From the NCBI RefSeq assembly GCF_900106565.1, contig NZ_FNNJ01000005.1:62001-126000 (forward strand): 64,000 nt of DNA, in the 5' to 3' direction. Under the pieces are notes generated by a model. It had not been told where the DNA came from and did not search any database. It saw only the letters and a list, made by a program, of their open reading frames with translations. Of the stretch, positions 54,358 through 63,363 are shown piece after piece. Position 1 is the stretch's first letter. Each line of letters starts with the position of its first letter. This DNA comes from Lutibacter oricola (GTDB lineage: Bacteria > Bacteroidota > Bacteroidia > Flavobacteriales > Flavobacteriaceae). Both the position numbers and the translations under genes were made by a program.

Positions 54358-55893
54358 TTATTGAATTTCTACACTTACAGGAGAAGCTGGTTTAATTCTA
54401 TAACCAGAGTTTCCTGAAATAGTTGATTTTATATCAAAAAGAGTTACAACATCACCTCTTTTGGCTTTGCTAATAGCTTTTTGAGCTTGTACATTCATTC
54501 TGCTTCCTCTAACAACTACAGCAGATTGACCTGGTACTTTTACAGTAAAACCAGTTGTACTTAATTTTAAATCGAAATCAAAATCTGCCAATTCTACACC
54601 CACTGTTGCCTTACCTAAGCTTGTTTTAGGCATTTTAATATGACCACTTTGTTTTCTTATAGTTCCTCTTGGAGAAGGAATATCTTTAATTCTAAATTTT
54701 TGAGATGAGCTAACTTTTTGTCCATTAGGTAAAGTTCCTGAAACATTAATTGTAACCTCTCTACCAGAACTAGGTGTCATAATATATTTACCAGAACCAC
54801 TTCCTTTTCTTAAACCAGAACCAGTTGCAGTAACTTTATTATCTGGAATACCAGGAATTGAAATAGTCATAGGGTTTACAACACCTCTATAAACTACATT
54901 CATTTTATCTGCTGAAATAACAGCACTGTTAGGTTTTGGGATTACGGCATAAGAACTGTTAATCTCAATTTCAACAGGCTCTCCGTTCTCTATAAAAACA
55001 AACTTTCCTTTTATATCTCTTTCTCCTACACTTCCAGCTGGAAACTCTAAAATAGCACCACCATCTTCAATTTTAGTAACTTTTCGTCCGTTTACTACAA
55101 CTTCAGAAGGTTTTAAAGAGGCATCGTATCTACCCAATACAATTTTACCCTTAAAATTCTCTCCTTGGAAAAAGGCTGATTTTTCTGGAATTAAAATTGT
55201 TTTATAGTTAGACATTGAAACATCACTCTCTAACTGACCACCTAATAGGTTACTAAAAATCTCAGATTGAGTTGTTTTAATATCAGTTTGCATGGCAGTT
55301 AAATTGGTTACTGTAGAAATTAAAGGAAAACCTTCATATCTATTGTTTAACCATGGTTGTAGTTTAATACCATCTTTTATTTCTTGATCTGATGTATCGA
55401 ATCTTTTATTAATTGAAGCCTTTAATGGACTTTTATCTCCTAATAACTCAATTATAGAATTTCTATAACCATTAATGTTATCTAAAAACTTTTGACCTTC
55501 ATCTGTAGGTTTATTATTTTTAAAGAAATACTCATCAACTAAGTTAGATTGATCCATTGTCTCATAATCTGTCTTATCTTCTTTTCCTTCTAAAAAGAAA
55601 GTTTTTTGAGATTCTAAATAAGTATTAAAATCGTTAGACAGTGTATTTACTTTTGAAGCAATTTCATATAAACTTTTATATTTTTCTGGTTGCTCAGAAG
55701 CTTTAGTTGCTAAATTATCAAGTACATCTTGATTTTTAGTTGTTGCTGTTATATTGTTTTCAATTAATTTTTCATTCATATAACCAAATGCAGACAAAAC
55801 TTCCTTAGACATATTCATTGCTAACATAGCAATAAAAACTAAGTACATTAAGTTAATCATTTTCTGCCTTGGTGATAATTTACCTGAAGCCAT
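54358..55893 (-). CDS. gldM: GldM: type IX secretion motor stator protein
   Basis: A 511-residue protein with one N-terminal transmembrane helix (about 12-30, INLMYLVFIAMLAMNMSKEVL) and a long periplasmic part made of several beta-rich domains. It matches GldM/PorM, which with GldL forms the proton-driven rotary motor for gliding and type IX secretion. The N-terminal helix with SPRQKMINLMYLVFIAMLA is the family signature. It follows gldL by 46 bp. The length agrees with known GldM proteins (about 510-520 residues). Confidence 0.96.
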   Translation of the reverse strand: MASGKLSPRQKMINLMYLVFIAMLAMNMSKEVLSAFGYMNEKLIENNITATTKNQDVLDNLATKASEQPEKYKSLYEIASKVNTLSNDFNTYLESQKTFFLEGKEDKTDYETMDQSNLVDEYFFKNNKPTDEGQKFLDNINGYRNSIIELLGDKSPLKASINKRFDTSDQEIKDGIKLQPWLNNRYEGFPLISTVTNLTAMQTDIKTTQSEIFSNLLGGQLESDVSMSNYKTILIPEKSAFFQGENFKGKIVLGRYDASLKPSEVVVNGRKVTKIEDGGAILEFPAGSVGERDIKGKFVFIENGEPVEIEINSSYAVIPKPNSAVISADKMNVVYRGVVNPMTISIPGIPDNKVTATGSGLRKGSGSGKYIMTPSSGREVTINVSGTLPNGQKVSSSQKFRIKDIPSPRGTIRKQSGHIKMPKTSLGKATVGVELADFDFDLKLSTTGFTVKVPGQSAVVVRGSRMNVQAQKAISKAKRGDVVTLFDIKSTISGNSGYRIKPASPVSVEIQ

Positions 55894-55939
55894 ATTTAAT
55901 TAGTTTTAGTGGTTAATAATATATTTGACATTAAACTAA

Positions 55940-56590
55940 TTAATTGTTTTTAGGTGCCATAGCAGAAAGCATACCTCCATAAACTCCGTTTAAAGAAGAT
56001 AAATTTGAAGTTAAAGATTCCATTTGCTCTTTTAGTTTACCAGCATTTTCGGCAACTTGTTCGTTTACCTCAGCTTGTCTACTTGTACTTTCTAACTGAA
56101 CTTTATATAAACTATTTAAAGATTCCATTTGTGCAGCAGCCATTGATAGTTGCTCGCTATATTTATTTGTTGCTGCTATAGAGTCAACTGCTGGGGCTAT
56201 ATTATCAGCTGCTCCTTTAAAATTTTGGATGCTTTCTCCTAAGCTCTCCATTAAACCAGCATCAAGCTTAGCCTCTTTTAACATATCGTCTAATTTTTGA
56301 GACAACATACTTTGAGCTTCACCAGCCTCTTTCATTTCTTTATTTTTTCTCATTCCACCAGCTAATTCAGGGTAAACAAGAGACCAATCTAAGTCATCTT
56401 CTACTGGTTCAAATGCTGATATTGCAAATATAATAGCTTCAGTAATTAAACCAATTGCTAACATTACTCCTCCTGTTAAAGGTCCAATACTAAAGTGAGT
56501 AAGTTTAAACAGTGCTCCAATAATTACAATTGATGCTCCAAGCCCATAGGCCATATTAAACATTTTTTTAGTAGATTTAGACTGTGCCAT
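55940..56590 (-). CDS. gldL: GldL: type IX secretion motor proton channel subunit
   Basis: A 216-residue inner-membrane protein with two N-terminal transmembrane helices (about 10-31 and 37-60). The second ends in GLITEAIIFAISAFEP, which carries the conserved glutamate needed for proton flow. The C-terminal two thirds are helical and cytoplasmic. It matches GldL/PorL, which surrounds GldM in a 5:2 ring. It lies 38 bp downstream of gldK and is co-transcribed with it. Confidence 0.96.
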   Translation of the reverse strand: MAQSKSTKKMFNMAYGLGASIVIIGALFKLTHFSIGPLTGGVMLAIGLITEAIIFAISAFEPVEDDLDWSLVYPELAGGMRKNKEMKEAGEAQSMLSQKLDDMLKEAKLDAGLMESLGESIQNFKGAADNIAPAVDSIAATNKYSEQLSMAAAQMESLNSLYKVQLESTSRQAEVNEQVAENAGKLKEQMESLTSNLSSLNGVYGGMLSAMAPKNN

Positions 56591-56628
56591 AATAATTTTT
56601 ATTTTAAAGTTTTAGGTTGATTTTGTTT

Positions 56629-57987
56629 TTATTGTCCAGTAATTGTTGTCCCTAAGAAGTCTTGAACTGTTCTAAATCCAATATAACTTCTAGCTGAATC
56701 AGCATATTCATAATCTCTTGTACTTACTTGTAAAAAGTAAGCAACATCTTTCCAGGATCCTCCTCTAATTACTTTTCTTCTATTATCGTTTATTTCAACA
56801 TTTGGGTTCATTGTAGAACCAATATAGTATGATGCTTCGCTATACGCAGTGTTTGTCCATTCAGAAACGTTACCTGCCATATTATATAATCCATAATCGT
56901 TTGCATTGTACGATTTTGCTTCCATAGTGTATAACGCACCATCTACAGCATAATCTCCTCTACTAGGTTTAAAGTTTGCTAAAAAGCAACCTCTATCACT
57001 TGTTGTATAAGGACCACCCCAAGGGTAAGTTGCAAATTCTAGGCCTCCACGAGCGGCATACTCCCACTCAGCTTCTGTAGCTAATCTAAAGTAAGGAACT
57101 GAACTAGGGTTCTTTTTAGATTTTAAGTAGTCATTTTTCTTTTTAGTTCTCCAACTACAAAAAGCTTTTGCTTGTCCCCAAGAAACACCTACTACAGGAT
57201 AATCATTATAAGCTTGGTGATAAAAATAATCTTGGTGCATTGGATCATTATACGAGTAGTTAAAATCTTTTACCCAAACTGTTGTATCTGGATATACTTC
57301 AACAACTTCACTTTTTATAAAGTCTTTTCTTTCTCCATTACTTCTTGCAGCAGCTTCTTGATCTAACCAAGAGTGTCTGAATTTTAATTTTTTAGTATCT
57401 AAAATTCTAGTTCCATCAAAACTATCTCCAATTGGGATATACATAGAATCCATTACTTCAGAATAATATACATCTGGAAATTCATTTGTTTCCCAAATTA
57501 AATCCTCTTCCCAGCTTAAAGCTCTTCCTTGTAAAGGAGAATTTACATCACCTAAGCTACCATAATTATCCATCATGTATTTTTCATATGGACTCATATT
57601 GGCTGTATCTTGATTTTTAAATTGATAATCTGGCAAAATTATATTAGCATCATCAGACATTAATTCTGAAAACAAAGCTAGTTCAGTTCTTACAATTGAA
57701 TCACGAACCCAGACAACAAATTCTTTATATTCAGAATTTGTTATTTCTGTTTCATCCATATAATATGGACGAACGGTTACTGTTCTTGTAGGTGAGTTTA
57801 ATGCTCCTGCAATATCCTCATCTTCTTTACCCATGGTAAATGAACCACCTGGAATAAGAGTCATTCCTACTGGTTTTTGTGAATGCCATTTGGTTTTTGA
57901 TCTAACACCCATTAATTCTCCTTGGTCGTTAGAACCGCAGCTATACACTAGTAATGCTAATAAAATATACAATGATATTTTCTTCAT
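56629..57987 (-). CDS. gldK: GldK: outer-membrane lipoprotein of type IX secretion system
   Basis: A 452-residue lipoprotein (lipobox VYSC, Cys17) with a formylglycine-generating-enzyme (sulfatase-modifying) fold. The FGE-like core has MTLIPGGSFTMG, MDETEITNSEYKEFV, YPVVGVSWGQAKAFCSWR and the ending GNVSEWTNTAY...VIRGGSWKD. In GldK/PorK this fold is structural and builds the periplasmic ring with GldN. It is first in gldKLMN, with a strong promoter at 58013-58043. The arginase-like and topA genes lie upstream on the same strand. Confidence 0.96.
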   Translation of the reverse strand: MKKISLYILLALLVYSCGSNDQGELMGVRSKTKWHSQKPVGMTLIPGGSFTMGKEDEDIAGALNSPTRTVTVRPYYMDETEITNSEYKEFVVWVRDSIVRTELALFSELMSDDANIILPDYQFKNQDTANMSPYEKYMMDNYGSLGDVNSPLQGRALSWEEDLIWETNEFPDVYYSEVMDSMYIPIGDSFDGTRILDTKKLKFRHSWLDQEAAARSNGERKDFIKSEVVEVYPDTTVWVKDFNYSYNDPMHQDYFYHQAYNDYPVVGVSWGQAKAFCSWRTKKKNDYLKSKKNPSSVPYFRLATEAEWEYAARGGLEFATYPWGGPYTTSDRGCFLANFKPSRGDYAVDGALYTMEAKSYNANDYGLYNMAGNVSEWTNTAYSEASYYIGSTMNPNVEINDNRRKVIRGGSWKDVAYFLQVSTRDYEYADSARSYIGFRTVQDFLGTTITGQ

Positions 57988-58012
57988 AATAATTTTCTTA
58001 TTTCTAGATAGG

Positions 58013-58043
58013 CAAACCTATTACTATTTATTTTAAAAAACAA
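58013..58043 (-). promoter_or_regulatory. gldK promoter
   Basis: On the minus strand, TTG (58043-58041), a 20-bp spacer and TAGGTTTG (58020-58013), a full match to the Bacteroidota consensus. The gldK ATG is 25 bp downstream, so gldKLMN can be transcribed independently of topA. Confidence 0.8.
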
Positions 58044-58107
58044 TATTTTCTTTTAATCTGTTAAAACTATAAAAATCTTAGTTAAGTATTAAATAATTAC
58101 TAAATAA

Positions 58108-59268
58108 CTAAACTAATTTTTTCAATGTTCTTATCCATCGATCAGGTATTTCTTGGTTTGTTGCACTAATATAATCTTGGTATGTACAAGGTATTAACGC
58201 ATGTCTTTTAAATTTATTATTCTCATTTAAACTAATTTCCATCCACCATCTTCCACTCTTATTACTTTTATGAAAATTCAATACTTGATCGTCTATTGGA
58301 ACAATATATTTTTTATAATTATCCTTTGTTCCAAACGGATAATCATTTGCTCTATAATTAACACCTTCAATAAAATACCAAATAATTTGCGCTATTAATT
58401 GAGCTGTTTGAGTTTTAGCATCTAACTTTTTATTATACTCATATATTCCAAACGAAGATACTTTATCGCTTATTCCTGCATACCTTGCAATCGCACACAT
58501 ATCTGCTCCACTTAAACCATTTGGAGTTCCGTTATTATTTGCTGGTGCTTCCACATTTTTAATGGCAGAAAGGTCTAAGCTTACAATATCTGCATCTCTT
58601 AGAACTGGTTCAACAATTTTTATATCGTTAAATACTTCTCCTAATCTATAAGTGTCGAAAAACAAATTATCAAGTAAAGCTATTTCGTCTTGAGAATTAA
58701 AGTATGTTTGATAACCAATATTTGTAAAGTTGAATAAATTATTAGGCTCATTCATTACAATTTTACTTAAATATGAATTAGAGTTTAATTCTTCTTCAAT
58801 AGATCCTAAATTAAATTTATTATCAATAGAAACTAAATTTACTGTTTGCTCTAATTTATCGTAAGCTCTATAATTGGCGTATGTTAAGTCTTGACCACCA
58901 CCAATAATAATAGGTATAATTTTATTTCTTATTAAATATGAAATTATTTCACCTAAAGCAAAGTAAGTGTCTTCAATAGTATTTCCTTGAGGAATATCTC
59001 CTAAATCGGCAACTTGAATTGGCCAATTTCCAGGATATAATTTATAAAGTTCTTTTCTAATTTCATCTAAATTATCTCCCGTTCCGTAATTACCAACAGC
59101 TGCTCTACCTTCATTAACACCTACAATTGCTATTTTTTTATTTGATAATTCTGGGAAACCAGAAGACATAGAGTTAATTTCAATACATTTCCCAAATGTT
59201 TGATTTGATTGCATTTTAGCATGTGCTAAAAGTGCCTCATCTACAGGTTTTAAGTATTCGAAATTCAT
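58108..59268 (-). CDS. Arginase/formimidoylglutamase-fold protein, probably catalytically inactive
   Basis: A 386-residue protein of the ureohydrolase (arginase, agmatinase, formimidoylglutamase) fold. The usual metal motifs are degenerate. GGGHD is GGGQD (Gln126). DAHxD is DNKFN (Asp149 kept, His and second Asp replaced by Lys151 and Asn153). The DxD motif is DLS (Asp232 kept, Ser234). Four of six Mn ligands are therefore lost, and arginase-type hydrolysis is unlikely. It lies between topA (49 bp upstream) and gldK (120 bp downstream) on the same strand. It may be a structural or regulatory protein. Databases may call it formimidoylglutamase. Confidence 0.8.
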   Translation of the reverse strand: MNFEYLKPVDEALLAHAKMQSNQTFGKCIEINSMSSGFPELSNKKIAIVGVNEGRAAVGNYGTGDNLDEIRKELYKLYPGNWPIQVADLGDIPQGNTIEDTYFALGEIISYLIRNKIIPIIIGGGQDLTYANYRAYDKLEQTVNLVSIDNKFNLGSIEEELNSNSYLSKIVMNEPNNLFNFTNIGYQTYFNSQDEIALLDNLFFDTYRLGEVFNDIKIVEPVLRDADIVSLDLSAIKNVEAPANNNGTPNGLSGADMCAIARYAGISDKVSSFGIYEYNKKLDAKTQTAQLIAQIIWYFIEGVNYRANDYPFGTKDNYKKYIVPIDDQVLNFHKSNKSGRWWMEISLNENNKFKRHALIPCTYQDYISATNQEIPDRWIRTLKKLV

Positions 59269-59317
59269 TAATAGGGGTTACTTTTTTCTCTTTCGGGTTG
59301 CCAAGTTACTAAAAAAA

Positions 59318-61801
59318 TTATTTTTTCTTCGTTTTTCTCTTAGCTGGTTTTTTCTTTTTTGTGTTTTTTTCGATAATTCCTTTAACTTCTTCCAAAGTTA
59401 ATTTAGCTGCATCAACAGTTTTTGGTAATTCAATTTTGGTTTTTCCTTTTAAAATATTTGAGCGTCCCCAACGTGCTTTTTCTACACGAATACCTTCTTC
59501 TTCCCAATTATGAATTACTTTTTCTATTTCTTTTCGTTTTTTATCTTCAATTAATTCAACAATATTATCGAAAGTTAAATTATCGAAATCGTATTTTTTG
59601 TTTACATTAATAAACATACTATTCCATTTTATAAATGGACCAAATCTACCAACTCCTTTTTGAACTGGTAAATTTTCGTATTCTGCAACAGGAGCATCAG
59701 CTTCACGTTTTTCTTCAATCAATTCAATAGATCTATCCAAATCAATTGTCATTGGGTTTTCTCCTCTTGGAATTGACACATACATAGTATCAAACTTTAC
59801 ATAAGGTCCAAATCTACCATTTGCTACAATTACATCTATATCTTCATAAGTACCAATTGTTTTAGGTAACTTAAATAGTTCTAATGCTTCTTCGTAAGTA
59901 ATTGAAGTTAATGTTTGCTCTCCTTGTAAACTTGCAAAACGTGGCTTTTCTTCATCTGTTGCCTCGCCAATTTGAACCATAGCTCCAAATCTACCCAACC
60001 TAGCATATACGTTTTTACCACTTTCTGGATCTACACCTAATAAACGTTCTCCTGTAGCTCTACTTGCATTTTGAGAAACATCTTCAACCAATGGGTTAAA
60101 AGTTCCATAAAACTCTTTTATCATTGAAATCCAATCTTCTTTACCTGCTGCAATTTCATCAAACTCATTTTCTACTTTGGCTGTAAAACCAAAATCTAAT
60201 ACTCCTGAAAAGTTTGCTACTAAAAAGTCGTTTACAATATTTCCAATATCTGTTGGCACTAACTTTCCTTTATCCGCACCTACTTTTTCTGTTAACGTTT
60301 TATCTTCAACAATACCATTAGATAATTCTAATTGGCAATAATTTCTTTCAACGCCTTCAACAGTTCCTTTTACAATATACTCTCTACGCTGAATTGTTGA
60401 AATTGTTGGTGCATATGTAGATGGACGTCCAATACCTAATTCTTCTAATTGCTTTACTAAAGAAGCCTCTGTAAATCTATAAGGTGCTTTTGTATAACGT
60501 TCTGTTGCTGTAATAAAGTTATCGGTTACTGTTTCTCCTATTTTTAAGTTAGGCAGCATTCCTGCCTGCTCTTCATCTTCATTATCGTTTCCTTCTAAAT
60601 ATACTTTTAAAAACCCTTCAAACTTTATCATTTCACCATTTGCTGTAAAAATCTTTTTATTGTTTGAATTTGAAACTCTTACGTTTGTACGCTCCAATTG
60701 AGCATCACTCATTTGAGATGCTACTGTTCTTTTCCAAATTAAATCGTACAACCTATCTTGGTCATAATCTACCGAAACAGTATGTGTACTCATATTTGTA
60801 GGTCTAATGGCTTCGTGGGCTTCTTGCGCTCCTTTAGATTTTGTACTAAAGTTTCTTGGATGGCTATACTCCTCTCCATATGAAGAAATAATTTCTTCTT
60901 GCGCATTGTTTTTAGCATCGTCAGATAAGTTTACACTATCTGTTCTCATATAAGTAATTAAACCAGCTTCATATAAACGTTGCGCCATCATCATGGTTTT
61001 GGCTACCGGAAAATATAATTTTCTAGCTGCTTCTTGTTGCAATGTTGAAGTTGTAAAAGGTGCTGCTGGAGATTTTTTTGCAGGTTTTTTTTGTAAATCT
61101 GCAATTTTAAAATCTGCATCTATGCAAGAATTTAAAAAATCTGATGCTTCTTTTTTAGTTTTAAAATTTGAAGGTAATGTAGCTCTAAACTTTTTACCAT
61201 CTTCTGAAAGAAATTCAGCGACTACCTTATAAGATTCTACTGGTTTAAAAGCTTCAATAGATCTTTCTCTTTCTACAATTAACCTAACTGCAACCGATTG
61301 CACTCTACCTGCAGATAAACCTCCTTTTACTTTTCTCCAAAGTACTGGCGACAATTTATAACCAACTAACCTATCTAAAACTCTACGAGCTTGCTGTGCG
61401 TTAACTAAGTTATAATCAATTGCTCTAGGATTTTCTACTGCTTTTAAAATTGCTTTTTTAGTAATTTCATGAAAAACAATTCTTTTAGTAGCATCATCTT
61501 TCAACTTTAATTGCTCAAATAAATGCCAAGCAATTGCTTCTCCTTCACGATCCTCATCAGATGCTAACCAAACAGTATCGGCTTTTTTTGCTAAAGATTT
61601 TAATTTTTTTACTACTGCTTTTTTATCTGTTGAAACTTCATAATTTGGTAAAAAATCACCATCTACATTTATCCCAATTTCATTTGAAGGCAAGTCCGCA
61701 ATATGTCCAAAACTAGACTCAACTTGATAATCTTTTCCTAAAAACTTCTCAATTGTTTTTGCTTTTGCTGGTGACTCTACTATAACTAAATTCTTCGCCA
61801 T
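59318..61801 (-). CDS. topA: DNA topoisomerase I
   Basis: An 827-residue type IA topoisomerase that relaxes negative supercoils. The TOPRIM domain starts NLVIVESPAKAKTIEKFLG with DEDREGEAIAWHL. The active-site tyrosine (about 284) is in GLITYMRTDSVNLS. Zinc-finger cysteines of the E. coli type are absent. The C-terminus instead has three GRFG repeats (LGRFGAMVQIG, NGRFGPYVKFD, VGRFGPFIKWN) and a lysine-rich tail. Its promoter, TTG-21 bp-TACTTTTG, is at 61875-61906. The arginase-like gene follows by 49 bp. Confidence 0.96.
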   Translation of the reverse strand: MAKNLVIVESPAKAKTIEKFLGKDYQVESSFGHIADLPSNEIGINVDGDFLPNYEVSTDKKAVVKKLKSLAKKADTVWLASDEDREGEAIAWHLFEQLKLKDDATKRIVFHEITKKAILKAVENPRAIDYNLVNAQQARRVLDRLVGYKLSPVLWRKVKGGLSAGRVQSVAVRLIVERERSIEAFKPVESYKVVAEFLSEDGKKFRATLPSNFKTKKEASDFLNSCIDADFKIADLQKKPAKKSPAAPFTTSTLQQEAARKLYFPVAKTMMMAQRLYEAGLITYMRTDSVNLSDDAKNNAQEEIISSYGEEYSHPRNFSTKSKGAQEAHEAIRPTNMSTHTVSVDYDQDRLYDLIWKRTVASQMSDAQLERTNVRVSNSNNKKIFTANGEMIKFEGFLKVYLEGNDNEDEEQAGMLPNLKIGETVTDNFITATERYTKAPYRFTEASLVKQLEELGIGRPSTYAPTISTIQRREYIVKGTVEGVERNYCQLELSNGIVEDKTLTEKVGADKGKLVPTDIGNIVNDFLVANFSGVLDFGFTAKVENEFDEIAAGKEDWISMIKEFYGTFNPLVEDVSQNASRATGERLLGVDPESGKNVYARLGRFGAMVQIGEATDEEKPRFASLQGEQTLTSITYEEALELFKLPKTIGTYEDIDVIVANGRFGPYVKFDTMYVSIPRGENPMTIDLDRSIELIEEKREADAPVAEYENLPVQKGVGRFGPFIKWNSMFINVNKKYDFDNLTFDNIVELIEDKKRKEIEKVIHNWEEEGIRVEKARWGRSNILKGKTKIELPKTVDAAKLTLEEVKGIIEKNTKKKKPAKRKTKKK

Positions 61802-61874
61802 AAATACTATATTTCAACAAGTTACCCTTTTAAAACGCCTATTATAAAAGGTTTTTTCCTTAGATTTTTGATTG

Positions 61875-61906
61875 CAAAAGTATGTAGATTTTTTTTAACT
61901 TTACAA
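61875..61906 (-). promoter_or_regulatory. topA promoter
   Basis: Minus strand: TTG at 61906-61904, a 21-bp spacer and TACTTTTG at 61882-61875. This is a near-ideal Bacteroidota promoter, 73 bp before the topA ATG. Confidence 0.75.
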
Positions 61907-61992
61907 AATAATATGTACCTGACAAGAAAAAATTTCTAAAAAAAGAAAAAATTCCACCTCACATTTCAACCAATAAAAAAGCTAAAATAAGT

Positions 61993-63216
61993 TTAGTTTA
62001 GATTAAATGTACTTAATAAGTTTAAACCTGATTCTTGATAAGAATATTGATATAAAACTCCATCTCCTATCATTAATAAATTTGAAGCTAACGGAATTAC
62101 ATCGTACGTATTGATGTTTTCAAAATGATTCAACAGTTTTAAATCTTGAACATTACTCTTATCATATACTTTTAAACCAGAATCACCATCGCAAATAAAA
62201 ACTTTTTCATCTTTAACACCTAAACCGTAAGGACTATCCATTAAATAGGATTTTTCTAATACCGGATTTTTTAAATCTTCAATATTTACAATTTGTAAAC
62301 TGCTATCAAAAGCACCACATAAATTACCCGCTCTTAAAGTAATATAAGCATATTTATCATCTACCACTACAGGATCGCAGGCAGTACCGTGTTGAAATTC
62401 AGAAATAAAAGTTGGTGTACTTGGGTTCGAAATATTGTAGATATACATTCCAGACATGCTACCTATAAATAAATGATCGTCTTTATTAAAAATAGTTTCA
62501 ATGTCAAATCCCGCATGAACACTTTCTAACTTTTTAGGTTCATCTAAATTTTGAATACCAAACACATTTATATTGTGACTATCTACAACATATAAATAAT
62601 CTTCAACAATTTTAAATCGAGCCAATGACCCACCAGTTCCAACATTAGAAGCTTCTGCTGTTGCAAAAACCATATCATCGATATAATAACTGGTTTCGTT
62701 TTTTAACCTTTTCTCTTTTGTAATTACCCAATCTACCGGCAAACTTTCTTGAGTATTAAATGAAGACCAATCTACATCATCTGCTCCTTCAGGAATATTG
62801 TAGTAATAATAAAATACATCTTTTAAAATATTTACCTGTTTAATATTGTCAATATTCGAAATATCAAACACAACTAAATCAACCAAACTATTTGCATACA
62901 ATTTATTGTCTTTTACAGAAATATCTACATTACCAGGAATATTTAAAAACCCAATCTTTTTAGGATTTTCTGGATTTCTATTATCTATAATATGCACACC
63001 TTTATTTGCATCATTTACAAAAACATAATAATTATAGGTGTAAATTTTACCAGACTCTTCAATTTCTCTTGGAGGTAACAAATTGAATGAAGCTCTAATT
63101 TCACTCAAATCCATTAAAACAGGAGTAGCTAAGTTATAATATTCATATTCTTCATTTTCATCACAAGAAACCAGCACCAAAAAATAGAACACAACTAAAA
63201 AGTAAAGCTTTTTCAT
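61993..63216 (-). CDS. LVIVD-repeat lipoprotein
   Basis: A 407-residue predicted lipoprotein (lipobox LVSC, Cys18). The mature part is made of beta-propeller-like repeats with the LVIVD pattern: GVHIIDNRNPENPKKIGF, LVVFDISNIDNIKQVN, INVFGIQNLDEPKKLE, GMYIYNISNPSTPTFI, LQIVNIEDLKNPVLEK and LKVYDKSNVQDLKLLN. Such proteins are probably surface or periplasmic and are thought to bind partners rather than catalyse a reaction. The gene stands alone, divergent from miaB. Confidence 0.82.
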   Translation of the reverse strand: MKKLYFLVVFYFLVLVSCDENEEYEYYNLATPVLMDLSEIRASFNLLPPREIEESGKIYTYNYYVFVNDANKGVHIIDNRNPENPKKIGFLNIPGNVDISVKDNKLYANSLVDLVVFDISNIDNIKQVNILKDVFYYYYNIPEGADDVDWSSFNTQESLPVDWVITKEKRLKNETSYYIDDMVFATAEASNVGTGGSLARFKIVEDYLYVVDSHNINVFGIQNLDEPKKLESVHAGFDIETIFNKDDHLFIGSMSGMYIYNISNPSTPTFISEFQHGTACDPVVVDDKYAYITLRAGNLCGAFDSSLQIVNIEDLKNPVLEKSYLMDSPYGLGVKDEKVFICDGDSGLKVYDKSNVQDLKLLNHFENINTYDVIPLASNLLMIGDGVLYQYSYQESGLNLLSTFNLN

Positions 63217-63338
63217 AATATTATTTTAAATTAAAATACATAAAGGCTTAAAAATACGCATTTTATTTAATCTACTTGCTTTAAATTCTGATCTTGTTAA
63301 AATTCTGCCAATATGTCATATTTATCATTTTTTGGTTA

Positions 63339-63346
63339 TATCTTTG
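63339..63346 (+). promoter_or_regulatory. miaB promoter -7 box
   Basis: TATCTTTG, 17 bp before the ATG. No clear TTG stands at the expected -33 position, so the call rests on the -7 box alone. Confidence 0.5.
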
Positions 63347-63363
63347 CAATCCAACAAAATAAT

